A stretch of 64,000 bases of DNA from Janthinobacterium sp. BJB426 (GCF_002735705.1 NZ_PDZL01000008.1:1-64000), one strand, 5' to 3'. Counted from the first letter of the stretch, positions 36,502 to 45,946 are shown. A program made the numbers and translations. Notes: generated by a model from the sequence alone, not told the origin.

Positions 36502-37140
36502 TCAGTTCGCCTGCGCCTTGCGCGCGCGCTGGTTCGACAGATAAATATTGTCTATTTCCAGCGGCTTGCCCTCGCGCACGGCATTGAGCCAGTCTTGCGT
36601 GCTGGCGACGGCGGCGAAGTTCGAATGGAAGACGGCGCTGAAGACGCGGTGGATTTCCTCGGCGCTGGCCGTGCCGCCCGCGTTGGCGTAGGGCAGGGTG
36701 CCGGTGGCGTCCTGCAGGAACTCGACTTGCAAGCCGTCGTGCGCGGCATGGTAGATGGTGGCCGCGTCGCAGTTGTGCGTCATGTAGCCGATCACCGTCA
36801 GGGTGTCGATGCCGTGGCCGTCCAGCCAGGCGCGCAGATCCGTGTCCGCAAAGGCGCTGCCCATGCTCTTGTTGATGCGGTGGTCGGCGGCAAACGCTGC
36901 CACTTGCGGATGCAGTTGCCAGCCGTCGCTGCCCTTGGCGAAGATGGGCGAGGCTTCCGGCGCGTCGTGCTGGACGACGATGACGGGCACGCCGGCGGCG
37001 CGGGCGGCAGCCATGGCGGTGACGATATTCGGCAGCGAGATGTCGACGGACGGATATTCGATGGGCATGTCGCCCGTAAAGTATTCATTTTGTACATCGA
37101 TGACGAGCAGGGCGCGGCGTGGTGCGGTAGTGTTGGACAT
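36502..37140 (-). CDS. Cysteine hydrolase, isochorismatase-like
   Basis: The 212-residue protein shows the isochorismatase-like fold: RALLVIDVQNEYFTG (catalytic Asp near 14), KSMGSAFADTDLRAWL (catalytic Lys near 90), and VIGYMTHNCDAATIYHAAH with the nucleophilic Cys near 126. With the Cys present it should cut C-N bonds, as in nicotinamidase or similar amidases. The start at 37140 is the first ATG with the domain; the frame upstream to 37317 lies in the intergenic region. It is divergent from a GlxA-type regulator (112 bases between) that may control it. Confidence 0.85.
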   Translation of the reverse strand: MSNTTAPRRALLVIDVQNEYFTGDMPIEYPSVDISLPNIVTAMAAARAAGVPVIVVQHDAPEASPIFAKGSDGWQLHPQVAAFAADHRINKSMGSAFADTDLRAWLDGHGIDTLTVIGYMTHNCDAATIYHAAHDGLQVEFLQDATGTLPYANAGGTASAEEIHRVFSAVFHSNFAAVASTQDWLNAVREGKPLEIDNIYLSNQRARKAQAN

Positions 37141-37252
37141 GCGTGACTCCTGAATGGTTGAAAGAGGAAGGACTTCCCCGATACAGCCATTGTCAAGCCG
37201 CGCGTTGCAAATAAAAAGTGGCCCGAAGGCCTGTATGCGATAAAATCGGGCC

Positions 37253-38251
37253 ATGCCTGCCATGCCTGCTATTCCTGCCACCACCCTGACAATTGCCGTG
37301 ATCGCCTTCGACGGCATGACGCCATTTCACCTGTCCGTGCCTTGCCTCGTGTTTGGCGCCCAGACGGACGAGGCCGATCTGCCGCCTTTCCACGTGCGCG
37401 TCTGCGCCGCCGACCCCGCGCCCTTGCGTACGGCGGCCGGCTTCGGCATCACGCCCGAGTTCGGCCTGGAAGGATTGGACGGGGCCGATATCGTCATCAT
37501 GCCGGCCTGGCACGACGATTGCCGCGCCGCGGCGGCTGCCCTGGTCGAGGCCCTGCAGTCAGCGAGCCGGCGCGGCGCACGCATGGTGGGCCTGTGCCTG
37601 GGCGCATTTCCTTTGGCGCAGGCGGGCTTGTTGGATGGCAAGAGCGCAGCCACGCACTGGGGCATGGCGGAGAGGCTGGCGGCCCGCTATCCCAAGGTCA
37701 GGGTGGACCGCGAAGTGCTGTACGTGGACGATGGCGGAGTACTCACGTCGGCCGGCGTGGCAGCCGGCCTCGATTGCTGCCTGTACCTGCTGCGCCAACT
37801 GGCGGGCGCCGAAGTGGCGAACCGGGTGGCGCGCCGCCTGCTGGTGGCGCCGCACCGCCAGGGCGGGCAGGCGCAATTCATCGCGCGTCCGCTGCCCGTG
37901 TCCGGCAGCGAAGGGCGCTTTGCCGACGTGCTGGCCAGCGTGACAGCCAGCCTGGGCAAGGCGCACAGCATCGACGCGCTGGCCGAACAGGCCGCCATGA
38001 GCCGGCGCAATTTTACGCGCCACTTTCGCCAGGCGACGGGTACGTCGTTCAAGCAATGGCTGCTGAACCAGCGCCTTGCGCATGCGCAAGGCATGCTGGA
38101 AAAAAGCGCGGCCTCGATCGATGTCGTGGCGCAAGAGGCCGGCTTCGGCACGGCATTGTCGCTGCGTCAGCATTTCCGGGCGAATCTGCAGACGTCGCCC
38201 TCGGCGTATCGCAAGCTGTTCCGGCAGCTAGGCCAGGTCGTTGGACCATAG
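37253..38251 (+). CDS. GlxA-type AraC regulator with DJ-1/PfpI domain
   Basis: The 332-residue protein has an N-terminal DJ-1/PfpI-like domain (about 10-190) with the elbow GLCLGAFPLAQAGLLDG, and a C-terminal AraC HTH pair (about 225-325: SIDALAEQAAMSRRNFTRHF and VVAQEAGFGTALSLRQHF). GlxA-type regulators sense nitrogenous or amino-acid metabolites. It is divergent from the cysteine hydrolase and its last 24 bases overlap the convergent SUKH gene. Two ATGs nine bases apart (37253, 37262) could serve as start. Confidence 0.87.
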   Translation: MPAMPAIPATTLTIAVIAFDGMTPFHLSVPCLVFGAQTDEADLPPFHVRVCAADPAPLRTAAGFGITPEFGLEGLDGADIVIMPAWHDDCRAAAAALVEALQSASRRGARMVGLCLGAFPLAQAGLLDGKSAATHWGMAERLAARYPKVRVDREVLYVDDGGVLTSAGVAAGLDCCLYLLRQLAGAEVANRVARRLLVAPHRQGGQAQFIARPLPVSGSEGRFADVLASVTASLGKAHSIDALAEQAAMSRRNFTRHFRQATGTSFKQWLLNQRLAHAQGMLEKSAASIDVVAQEAGFGTALSLRQHFRANLQTSPSAYRKLFRQLGQVVGP

Positions 38252-39088
38252 CGTGGCAGGGTCGCGGCTGCCCTGGGGCAGCATCGCGCTGACGGCGATT
38301 TGCCGCCCGACGAAAGCAGTGGCATCGAAGCCGTAGCGTTCCTGGAAGGACACGGTTTCTGCGCTCATCAATTCGGCATACGTTTGCATCAGGGTCGAGG
38401 CGCCAACATGGTTGTCTTGCGCCAGGTAGGTGGCGATGGCGGCCATTAGCACGGGGTAATCGGCATTGTCCTTGCTGCCGCCAAAGTGGAACGACAATTG
38501 CCCGCAGGTGCGCCAGATGGGGTCAATTTCCTCGTCCGGCACCGGCTGCGCGCGCAGCCATTGCAAGGCTTTCAGGGGCGGGCCGCCAAAGGACGGCGGC
38601 GAGATGATGGCCTGGATGGCCACCTTGACGGCGGCATCGATTCTTCCCGCGCGCACATACTGGCCATGCAGCAGCACCAGCGCGTCCGTATACTCGGGCA
38701 CGATGGCCAGCGCCGCTTCCAGCAGGGCGATGGCCGCGTCCGGGTTGCGCTGGGCAATCTGTTCCTTGGCTGCCAGAAACGCGGCGCGCGGCGAGGCGGG
38801 GTCGTCGGCCAGCGATGGCGTGCCCACATACTCATCTTCCGCTGCCGCGTAGGCTTTCAGGAACGCCGCCAGACTGGAAAAGTGCGGCTGGATACGCCAC
38901 TCGTCGTGCCACGTCTCGACGACGATCGGCTCGGACGCTTCGCGGCCGATGGGCCAGTACAGGCCGAAAGTGTCACCATTACCCAGCGCGCCTTCGGAAA
39001 ACGGGGTGAAGCCTAGCGGTGGATATGCTGTCGCGTGTTGCCAGTCTTGTTCCGCGGAAATATGGATGAGGTTTGCAGGTCGTTGCAT
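38228..39088 (-). CDS. SMI1/KNR4 (SUKH)-type protein with TPR-like region
   Basis: The 286-residue protein starts with a SUKH-like sheet (FTPFSEGALGNGDTFGLYWPIG, VVETWHDEW, FSSLAAFLKAY), then a TPR-like helical stretch (NPDAAIALLEAALAIVPEYTD, ALVLLHGQYVRAGRIDAAVK), and a further helical domain. No signal peptide is seen. SUKH proteins are often immunity or regulatory adaptors. The start is uncertain; 39088 begins the recognisable fold but has no clear ribosome site, and the frame is open to 39166. Its 3' end overlaps the regulator on the other strand. Confidence 0.6.
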   Translation of the reverse strand: MQRPANLIHISAEQDWQHATAYPPLGFTPFSEGALGNGDTFGLYWPIGREASEPIVVETWHDEWRIQPHFSSLAAFLKAYAAAEDEYVGTPSLADDPASPRAAFLAAKEQIAQRNPDAAIALLEAALAIVPEYTDALVLLHGQYVRAGRIDAAVKVAIQAIISPPSFGGPPLKALQWLRAQPVPDEEIDPIWRTCGQLSFHFGGSKDNADYPVLMAAIATYLAQDNHVGASTLMQTYAELMSAETVSFQERYGFDATAFVGRQIAVSAMLPQGSRDPATLWSNDLA

Positions 39089-39213
39089 GGAGGTAAGGGA
39101 GGATAAAACGCCAGTGTAGGGCAAGCGGGCGGCGCCGGGCGCACGTATCGCGCGGCCTGCAAGCAATGAGCGAACTGATAAAATAGGGGATTCTTCGCCC
39201 AGGCGGCCTCGCC

Positions 39214-39987
39214 ATGTCCAGCACCCCCCACTCTGCCATCGACCTCAGCTTTCGCAGCTATGCGGAAATCGGCGCGCCGAACCGGCATGATTTCGTGCAA
39301 CTCGTGCTGCCCGTGCACGGCCAGCTGTTGCTGGAAATCGACGGCAGGGAGGGGAAAGTCGATACGCAGCTGGGCGTGGTGATCCCGGCGCACACTTGGC
39401 ATGCCCAGCATAGCCGGGTGGCCAACCATTCCATCATCGTCGATGTGGACGCGGCCGCCTTGGCCACGGGCAGCTGGCAGCGCCTGCTGGAGCGTCCCTA
39501 TACGGCGATCGGGCTGGGCGCCCGCAAGCTGATTGACTACCTGGGCGTCATGGCGCAGCAGCAGGCGCTGACGCCGGCCATCGTCACGGGCTGGACGCCG
39601 CTGCTGCTCGATACCTTGCTGCTGGGCGAGCCGCAAGCGCGTTCGCGCCTGGGTGCGTTGATTGCCCGTGTGCAAGCCGAACCGGGATTGCCGTGGTCGA
39701 CGGCGTCGATGGCGCGCTTTGCCAGCCTCAGCGTCAGCCGCCTGCACGCGCTGTTCCGCGAGGAAATGGATATCAGTCCGCATGCCTGGCTGTTGCAGCA
39801 GCGCCTCGGACGCGCCTGCGACTTGCTTGCCGCCAGCGATGCCGGCCTTGCCGAAATCGCGCTGGCGGCCGGCTTTTCCGAGCAGAGCGCATTGACGCGC
39901 GCCATGCGCGACAGCATGGATGTCACGCCAGCGGCCTACCGGCGCGCATGTCGCGATAAATGGGAGAAATGGTCAACAAGGCAGTAG
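39214..39987 (+). CDS. AraC family regulator with cupin sensor
   Basis: The 257-residue protein has an N-terminal cupin-like part (about 20-100: VQLVLPVHGQLLLEI, GVVIPAHTWHAQHS with metal-type histidines) and an AraC HTH pair at the C-terminus (ARFASLSVSRLHALFREE and AEIALAAGFSEQSALTRAMR). It is directly upstream of the EamA exporter on the same strand, 58 bases apart, and likely controls it. Confidence 0.87.
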   Translation: MSSTPHSAIDLSFRSYAEIGAPNRHDFVQLVLPVHGQLLLEIDGREGKVDTQLGVVIPAHTWHAQHSRVANHSIIVDVDAAALATGSWQRLLERPYTAIGLGARKLIDYLGVMAQQQALTPAIVTGWTPLLLDTLLLGEPQARSRLGALIARVQAEPGLPWSTASMARFASLSVSRLHALFREEMDISPHAWLLQQRLGRACDLLAASDAGLAEIALAAGFSEQSALTRAMRDSMDVTPAAYRRACRDKWEKWSTRQ

Positions 39988-40020
39988 CTGGCGCCAAGAT
40001 CGGACGCGGCAGACTTGCCA

Positions 40021-40042
40021 CAATCTCCTTTTCAGGAGATTG
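40021..40042 (+). promoter_or_regulatory. Hairpin that holds the ribosome site of the EamA transporter
   Basis: CAATCTCCT (40021-40029) and AGGAGATTG (40034-40042) form a perfect 9-bp stem with a TTTC loop. The right arm contains the AGGAG ribosome site, four to eight bases from the ATG at 40046. In mRNA the site would be closed unless the hairpin opens. There is no T-run after it, so it is not a terminator. Confidence 0.75.
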
Positions 40043-40045
40043 ACC

Positions 40046-40984
40046 ATGCATCAAGAAAACAAGAGCCGGCTGGGCATGCTGGCGGGCATCGCCGCAGGCG
40101 CACTGTGGGGGCTGGTGTTCCTGGCGCCGGCGCTGATCCCCGCCTTCCAGCCGCTGGAACTGTCCGTGGGGCGCTACCTGGCGTACGGCCTGATCGCGGC
40201 CGTGCTGGTCGCACCGTCGTGGCGGCGTCTGCTGCGCACCCTTACGTGGCGCGAATGGCGCGGGCTGATCTGGCTCAGCCTGACAGGCAATATCGTGTAT
40301 TACGTGCTGCTGGCCAGCGCCGTGCAGACGGGCGGCGTGGCCATGACGTCGATGGTGATCGGCTTGCTGCCGCTGGTCGTCACACTCGTGGGCAGCCGCG
40401 ACCGGCATGCCGTGCCGCTGCGCAAACTGATCCCTTCACTGCTGCTGAGCGCGGGCGGGCTGGCCTGCATCAGCTGGCAGTCGCTGGCGCATCCGGGACA
40501 CGCTTCCCTGCTGGGGCTGTTGTGCGCGCTGGCGGCGCTGCTGTCGTGGACGGTGTATGCGGTGGGCAACAGCCGCTGGCTGGGGCGGTTGCGCTCGGTC
40601 TCGGCGCAGGAGTGGAATTTGCTGACGGGCGTGGTCACGGGCGCTGCCGCGCTGCTGCTGGCCATTCCTGTCGCGCTTGCCGCACCTGGTACGCATGGCG
40701 GCACGGCCTGGCTGCAGTTTGCCGGCGTCGCCACGGGTGTCGCGCTGCTGTGTTCCGTCGTCGGCAATGGGCTGTGGAACCATGCCAGCCGCGTCTTGCC
40801 GCTGACCCTGATGGGGCAGATGATCGTCTTTGAATTCCTGTTTGCCTTGCTGTACGGCTACTTGTGGGAGCAGCGCTGGCCCACGCTGGCCGAGGCGGCT
40901 GCCACCCTGCTGTTGTTGGCAGGCGTGGCGGCATGCGCCGCGGCGCACCGGCCGCAGCGTGCAGCCAATGCGGCGACGGCTTGA
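40046..40984 (+). CDS. EamA/DMT family transporter
   Basis: The 312-residue inner-membrane protein has ten hydrophobic segments in two EamA repeats (about 9-145 and 160-295), for example GMLAGIAAGALWGLVFLAPA and LLGLLCALAALLSWTVYAVG. The family exports amino acids, metabolites or drugs. The start at 40046 is set by the AGGAG site in the hairpin. Upstream is an AraC regulator in the same orientation. Confidence 0.88.
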   Translation: MHQENKSRLGMLAGIAAGALWGLVFLAPALIPAFQPLELSVGRYLAYGLIAAVLVAPSWRRLLRTLTWREWRGLIWLSLTGNIVYYVLLASAVQTGGVAMTSMVIGLLPLVVTLVGSRDRHAVPLRKLIPSLLLSAGGLACISWQSLAHPGHASLLGLLCALAALLSWTVYAVGNSRWLGRLRSVSAQEWNLLTGVVTGAAALLLAIPVALAAPGTHGGTAWLQFAGVATGVALLCSVVGNGLWNHASRVLPLTLMGQMIVFEFLFALLYGYLWEQRWPTLAEAAATLLLLAGVAACAAAHRPQRAANAATA

Positions 40985-41003
40985 TCGGCAGGGGCAGGGG
41001 TTT

Positions 41004-41570
41004 TCAGTCGCGTTCCGGCACCGGCACGTTGAAGCCGTTCAAGGTGGTCGAGACCAGCGCGTACAGGCCCACCAGGTAGATCAGCTCGTTGGTGCCGTGC
41101 TGGCCAAAGGTGGTCAGTGCCAGCCGGTACAGCGGCTCCGGCAAGGTGCCGCCGCCGCTAAGCGCGTAGGCCAGGTCGTAGGCGATGCTTTCGTGCTTGT
41201 CCAGGTCGGCCGGCTTGACGTGGGCCACCAGGGTGGCCAGGCGCTCGGCCGGCATGCCTTCGCGCTCCGCGACGGCGATGTGGGCGTAGAGTTCATAGGC
41301 GGCGTTGTAGCGCGCGCCGACCACCAGGATGGCAATCTGGCGCACGTTGTCGGGCAAGGTGGCGTTGGCTGTCATGGCCAGGGTGAGGTTCCAGATGGCC
41401 TTGCCGATGGCCGGTTCGTGCAGCCATGGATTCCACGGCCCCATCAGGGCGCCGTCTTCGCGCACGGCGATGAAATCGTTGAAATTGCTGCTGATGCCTT
41501 TGCGCATATCGTCATACAGCGGCTTCTGTTCTTGTGTCAGGTCTTGCGGAGCGATCAGGGGCAGGCGCAT
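41004..41570 (-). CDS. Carboxymuconolactone decarboxylase family protein
   Basis: The 188-residue all-helical protein matches the AhpD/CMD family (QKPLYDDMRKGIS, GPWNPWLHEPAIGKAIWNL, ILVVGARYNAAYELYAHIAVAEREG). The CxxC of the AhpD peroxidase type is missing, so it is closer to CMD-like lactone decarboxylases; substrate unknown. The start at 41570 has AGGAG five bases upstream; the frame to 41633 is a longer unlikely version. It converges on the transporter. Confidence 0.85.
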   Translation of the reverse strand: MRLPLIAPQDLTQEQKPLYDDMRKGISSNFNDFIAVREDGALMGPWNPWLHEPAIGKAIWNLTLAMTANATLPDNVRQIAILVVGARYNAAYELYAHIAVAEREGMPAERLATLVAHVKPADLDKHESIAYDLAYALSGGGTLPEPLYRLALTTFGQHGTNELIYLVGLYALVSTTLNGFNVPVPERD

Positions 41571-41638
41571 GCAAACTCCTTGCTGGGTGGCGGGCGGCGG
41601 GACGCCGCAGCCAGCAGCCAGTATAGCCAGCATGGGCG

Positions 41639-41986
41639 CTACTTGCGCGGCTCGTGTATCCGGAATTTCCGGACGATGCCTGCCTGGTCGAACATGACGG
41701 CCACCTCGCGCGTGCCTTTTTCTCCCAGCAGGGGGATCAGGCGCGTCATCTTGGGTGCTTGCAACTGGTTCTTGTAGACCCAGACCTCATAGCCGGGATC
41801 GAAGCTGACGACGGTGGCGTTGCCCAGGGCCGCGTCGAGGTCGAGGCGGGTGGTCTTGCCCACCTTGATGTTTTGATAGATGGCGCCATTGTCCGGCGCG
41901 CGGTTGACCTTGTATTCACTGGCGGTGCACATGGCCACGGCCAGGCCCGCGAGGCAGGAAGCTGCCAGTTTTATCAATGTGTTCAT
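41639..41986 (-). CDS. Small exported hypothetical protein, BamE/SmpA-like pattern
   Basis: The 115-residue protein has an N-terminal signal (MNTLIKLAASCLAGLAVAMC); the cysteine lies where a lipobox would be, but VAMC is a poor match because of the methionine. The body IKVGKTTRLDLDAALGNATV and YEVWVYKN resembles BamE/SmpA folds, which sit in the periplasm near the outer membrane. Function not assigned. Confidence 0.65.
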   Translation of the reverse strand: MNTLIKLAASCLAGLAVAMCTASEYKVNRAPDNGAIYQNIKVGKTTRLDLDAALGNATVVSFDPGYEVWVYKNQLQAPKMTRLIPLLGEKGTREVAVMFDQAGIVRKFRIHEPRK

Positions 41987-42134
41987 ACGGACTCCCAGTG
42001 TGCATCACTGCTTCCAATCTCAGAGGGGACGGGCGTGATGTCAGGACAGGAGTGTGCTTGCGTGGCCCCGAATGTGCTACAAGATTATACAAAGGCGCAC
42101 AAGACGATGCCTTTGGTGCCGGCAGGCGGTACTT

Positions 42135-42635
42135 TTATCGGCTCTGCAATACGTCGGTCGACAGCGCCAGGGTTTCCTTGATTTCTTCCATCACCACATA
42201 GCTTTTCGATTGCGCGGCGCCGGGCAGCTGCAGCAGCATGTCGCCCAGCAGCTTGCGGTACTCGGCCATCTCATGGATGCGCGCCTTGATCAGGTAATCG
42301 AAGTCGCCCGATACCAGGTGGCATTCCTGCACTTCGGGAATTTGCAGCACTTCGCGGCGGAATTGCTCGAAGGCGGACGCGGATTTTTGATTCAGCGTAA
42401 TCTCCACAAAGACCAGCAGTTTGGCGCCCAGCGCGGCCGGGTTCACCTTGGCGTGGTAGCCCGTGATGACGCCGTCGCGCTCCATGCGCTTGACCCGCTC
42501 GATGCAGGGCGTGATGGACAGTCCCACCTGTTCGCCCAGGTCTTTCATCGAGATGCGGCCATCCTGTTGCAGGATGCGCAGGATGTGGCGATCCAGCTTG
42601 TCGAGGCCACGTGCCGATTCTTTAAGGATTCTCAT
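42135..42635 (-). CDS. Lrp/AsnC regulator, probably of dadA-dadX
   Basis: The 166-residue protein has the AsnC HTH (LDRHILRILQQDGRISMKDL, VGLSITPCIERVKRMERDG) and a RAM ligand domain (VQECHLVSGDFDYLIKARI). Lrp-type regulators bind amino acids as octamers. It is divergent from dadA with 106 AT-rich bases between, the usual setting for the D-alanine/L-alanine regulator (DadR). Confidence 0.92.
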   Translation of the reverse strand: MRILKESARGLDKLDRHILRILQQDGRISMKDLGEQVGLSITPCIERVKRMERDGVITGYHAKVNPAALGAKLLVFVEITLNQKSASAFEQFRREVLQIPEVQECHLVSGDFDYLIKARIHEMAEYRKLLGDMLLQLPGAAQSKSYVVMEEIKETLALSTDVLQSR

Positions 42636-42741
42636 GATTTATTGCTGAATATCTCGATTTATACGTGAACAAATACTGGCTCTTTCCCAATATGATAGCG
42701 GTTAATCTGGCGTCAGCCTAAAAAAATATAATGAGGAAACT

Positions 42742-44031
42742 ATGCGTATTGTGATTCTGGGTAGCGGCGTCATCGGCGTCACCAGTGCTTACTATCTGGC
42801 CAAGGCAGGACATGAGGTGACCGTCATCGACCGCCAGCCGGGCCCGGCACTGGAAACCAGCTTCGCGAATGCGGGGCAAATCTCGCCCGGCTACGCTTCG
42901 CCATGGGCTGCGCCCGGCATTCCCCTGAAAGCCGTGAAGTGGATGATGCAGCGCCACGCGCCCCTGGCCATCTCGCTCGACGGCAGCGCCGCCCAGCTCA
43001 AATGGATGTGGCAGATGTTGCGTAATTGCACACCGGAAGCGTATGCCGTGAACAAGGAACGCATGGTGCGCCTGGCCGAATACAGCCGCGACTGCTTCAA
43101 GGTGCTGCGCGCCGAGGCGGGCATCACGTATGAAGGCCGCCAGCAAGGCACGATGCAATTGTTCCGCACGGAAAAGCAATACAACGATGCCGCCAAGGAT
43201 ATCGAAGTATTGAAAGACGCGGGCGTACCGTATGAAGTGTTGCAGCGCGACGAGCTGTCGCGCGCCGAGCCGGCCCTCGAAGCGGTCAAGGATAAGCTGT
43301 TCGGCGGCTTGCGCCTGCCCAACGATGAAACGGGCGATTGCCAGCTGTTTACCACGCGCCTGTCCGAGATGGCCGAGGCGCTGGGCGTGAAGTTCCGCTA
43401 CGGCGTGTCCATCGATGCCTTGCTGACCCAGGGCGACGAAATTGCTGGCGTGCAATGCGGCGCGGAAATCGTCAAGGCTGATTCCTATGTCGTGGCGCTC
43501 GGTTCCTACTCGACGGGCTTCATGAAGCCGCTGCTCGACATTCCCGTGTATCCGCTGAAGGGTTACTCGATCACCGTGCCTATCGTCAACGCGGCCAAGG
43601 CGCCCGTGTCGACCATCCTCGATGAAACCTATAAAATTGCCGTGACGCGTTTTGATGACCGCATCCGCGTGGGCGGCATGGCGGAAATCGCCGGCTACAA
43701 CCTGAACTTGAACCCGCGCCGCCGCGAAACCCTGGAAATGGTCGTCAACGACCTGTTCCCCGGCGGCGGCAACACGGCCGAAGCGACTTTCTGGACGGGT
43801 TTGCGCCCGATGACGCCGGACGGCACGCCGATCGTCGGCCGCACGCCGCTGCGCAACCTGTTCCTCAACACGGGCCACGGCACCCTGGGCTGGACCATGT
43901 CCTGCGGCTCGGCGCAATTGCTGGCCGACCTGATGTCGTCGAAACAGCCGGCGATTCTGGCCGACGACCTGTCCGTCAGCCGCTACAGCGGCGCGCAGGG
44001 CCAGGGCAAACTGCAACACGCGGTGGCTTGA
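42742..44031 (+). CDS. dadA: D-amino acid dehydrogenase, small subunit type
   Basis: The 429-residue FAD enzyme oxidises D-alanine and other D-amino acids to keto acids and passes electrons to the respiratory chain. The FAD motif is [20 protein letters not shown] (1-20); [20 protein letters not shown] and the C-terminal [20 protein letters not shown] are typical. A GAGGAAAC site precedes the ATG and a TATAAT lies immediately upstream. dadX follows at once. Confidence 0.95.
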   Translation: MRIVILGSGVIGVTSAYYLAKAGHEVTVIDRQPGPALETSFANAGQISPGYASPWAAPGIPLKAVKWMMQRHAPLAISLDGSAAQLKWMWQMLRNCTPEAYAVNKERMVRLAEYSRDCFKVLRAEAGITYEGRQQGTMQLFRTEKQYNDAAKDIEVLKDAGVPYEVLQRDELSRAEPALEAVKDKLFGGLRLPNDETGDCQLFTTRLSEMAEALGVKFRYGVSIDALLTQGDEIAGVQCGAEIVKADSYVVALGSYSTGFMKPLLDIPVYPLKGYSITVPIVNAAKAPVSTILDETYKIAVTRFDDRIRVGGMAEIAGYNLNLNPRRRETLEMVVNDLFPGGGNTAEATFWTGLRPMTPDGTPIVGRTPLRNLFLNTGHGTLGWTMSCGSAQLLADLMSSKQPAILADDLSVSRYSGAQGQGKLQHAVA

Positions 44032-44032
44032 G

Positions 44033-45163
44033 ATGGGGGCCAGCATGCCTCCCAAGGAACGTAGCGGCGCCATCCTGACGGTGGACCTGGACGCAGTGCG
44101 CGCCAACTACCGCTTGCTGCGTGACAAGGCGCATCCGGCTGCCTGTTCGGCCGTCGTCAAATCCGACGCATATGGCCTGGGCGCCGCGCAAGTGGGCGCT
44201 GCCCTGTATGAAGAGGGGTGCCGCCATTTCTTCGTCGCCCACCTGGAAGAGGGCATCAGCCTGCGCCCGCACGTGGCGCCCGACGCGGCCATCTTCGTGC
44301 TGCACGGCCCGCCCGTCGGCACGGAAGGCGAGTTCACGGCCCACGACCTGATACCCGTGCTCAACAGCGAGCCGCAGGTGGCGGGCTGGCGCCTGCACGC
44401 CAAGGCGCTGGGCACCACCCTGGACGCCATCGTGCAGGTCGACACGGGCATGTCGCGCATGGGCTTGTCGCCGCAGGAAATCGACGCCTGGCTGCTGGAC
44501 CCGCACTTTCTCGACGGCATCAAGGTGCGCTACCTGATGAGCCACCTGGCCTGCGCCGACGAGCGCAGCAACCCCATGAATGGCGAGCAACTGGCCCGTT
44601 TCATCGCCATCCGCGCCCGCCTGCCGCAATACCGCGCCAGCCTGGCCAATTCCTCGGGCACTTTCCTGTCTCCCGACTACCACTTCGACCTGGTGCGCCC
44701 GGGCGCTGCCCTGTACGGCATCGGGCCGCAGGGCGGCGAGCCGAATCCCCTGCGCTCCGTGGTGCGCCTGCAAGGCAAGGTCATGCAGACGCGCACGATT
44801 GCTGCCGGTGACCATGTGGGCTACAGCCGCCGCTACACGGCCAGCGAGCAGCGCCAGGTGGCGACGGTGTCCGTCGGCTACGCCGATGGCTGGCTGCGCA
44901 GCATGAGCAACCAGGGCCTGGCCATCGTCGACGGCGTGAAAGTGCCGCAGATCGGCGCCATCTCGATGGATTCCATCACCCTCGACGTGAGCGCCATCGC
45001 CGGCGACCGCGTCGTGCCAGGCAGTCTGGTCGACCTGATCTGCGCCGACCACCCGGTCGACGCCGTGGCGGCCATGGCCAATACCATCGGCTATGAGGTG
45101 CTGACGAACCTGGGCGGACGCTATTACCGCGAGTATCAGGGTCTTGCCCAAGCCGCACGCTAA
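44033..45163 (+). CDS. dadX: Alanine racemase, catabolic type
   Basis: The 376-residue PLP enzyme interconverts L- and D-alanine. The PLP lysine is in VVKSDAYGLG (about 42-51), and the second-site Tyr region is near HVGYSRRYTAS (about 262). It begins one base after dadA's stop, so L-alanine is made into D-alanine and burned by DadA. An ATG at 44045 could also serve as start. A terminator follows. Confidence 0.93.
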   Translation: MGASMPPKERSGAILTVDLDAVRANYRLLRDKAHPAACSAVVKSDAYGLGAAQVGAALYEEGCRHFFVAHLEEGISLRPHVAPDAAIFVLHGPPVGTEGEFTAHDLIPVLNSEPQVAGWRLHAKALGTTLDAIVQVDTGMSRMGLSPQEIDAWLLDPHFLDGIKVRYLMSHLACADERSNPMNGEQLARFIAIRARLPQYRASLANSSGTFLSPDYHFDLVRPGAALYGIGPQGGEPNPLRSVVRLQGKVMQTRTIAAGDHVGYSRRYTASEQRQVATVSVGYADGWLRSMSNQGLAIVDGVKVPQIGAISMDSITLDVSAIAGDRVVPGSLVDLICADHPVDAVAAMANTIGYEVLTNLGGRYYREYQGLAQAAR

Positions 45164-45195
45164 ACAGCGCAAATCCGATGATTGTGTGGCAAGAT

Positions 45196-45231
45196 AGCCC
45201 TGGTGTGAGCTTCACTCCAGGGCTTTCTTTT
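45196..45231 (+). terminator. Terminator of the dadA-dadX operon
   Basis: AGCCCTGG (45196-45203) pairs with CCAGGGCT (45217-45224), with an inner GTGA/TCAC pair, and is followed by TTTCTTTT. Confidence 0.8.
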
Positions 45232-45251
45232 AACCGTTATCGGGGATTTAT

Positions 45252-45809
45252 ATGAGCCAATATCAAGTCGCAATCATCGTCGGCAGCCTGCGCAAGGATT
45301 CCTTCAACCGCAAGCTGGCCGACGCCATCATCAAGCTGGCGCCGCCCGAGTTTTCCTTCAAGCATATCGAGATTGGCGATTTGCCGCTGTACAACCAGGA
45401 TGACGATGGCGCGCAGTCCGAGCAGGTGCTGCGTCTCAAATCCGACATTTCTGCATCGCAAGCCTTGCTGTTTCTCACCCCCGAATACAACCGCTCGATT
45501 CCCGGCGTGCTGAAAAACGCCCTCGACCACGGCTCGCGCCCGTATGGCCAGAGCGTGTGGGGCGGCAAGCCGGGCGCCGTGCTCGGCGTTTCCGTCGGCG
45601 CCACGGGCACGGCCCTGGCGCAGCAGCATTTGCGCAATATCCTGGCTTACCTGGACGTGCCGCTGCTGGGACAGCCTGAAATGTTTATCCAGGCCAAGGA
45701 AGGCCTGTTTGACGAGCATGGCGGCATCGGCCCGGCCAGCCTCGGTTTCTTCCAGGGCTGGATGCAGCGTTACACGGACTGGGTCCGCAAGCACGCCATC
45801 CACGCTTGA
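45252..45809 (+). CDS. NADPH-dependent FMN reductase (ChrR/quinone reductase type)
   Basis: The 185-residue flavodoxin-like protein has the FMN-binding loops IIVGSLRKDSFNRKLADAI (about 7-25), LTPEYNRSIPGVLKNALDHG (about 76-95) and VSVGATGTALAQQHLRN. The family reduces quinones, chromate or azo dyes with NAD(P)H and protects against oxidative stress. It stands alone after the dadX terminator. A GGCGGCA/TGCCGCT hairpin lies just after its stop but without a T-run. Confidence 0.9.
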   Translation: MSQYQVAIIVGSLRKDSFNRKLADAIIKLAPPEFSFKHIEIGDLPLYNQDDDGAQSEQVLRLKSDISASQALLFLTPEYNRSIPGVLKNALDHGSRPYGQSVWGGKPGAVLGVSVGATGTALAQQHLRNILAYLDVPLLGQPEMFIQAKEGLFDEHGGIGPASLGFFQGWMQRYTDWVRKHAIHA

Positions 45810-45946
45810 GGCAAATCAAGGCGGCAGCGCTCTGCGTTGCCGCTTGTACACATTCTTTGACCATTGATGCCAAGATTTCAATATTGGCACGGGTGTCTCG
45901 GTATAATGCGCTCTTTCTTTAGCGCAATACTTTTTCTTGTCGACCC

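Noticed and set aside
45820..45845. GGCGGCA/TGCCGCT hairpin after the FMN reductase gene as a terminator
   Set aside because: There is a stem but no T-run on the + strand, so termination is doubtful.
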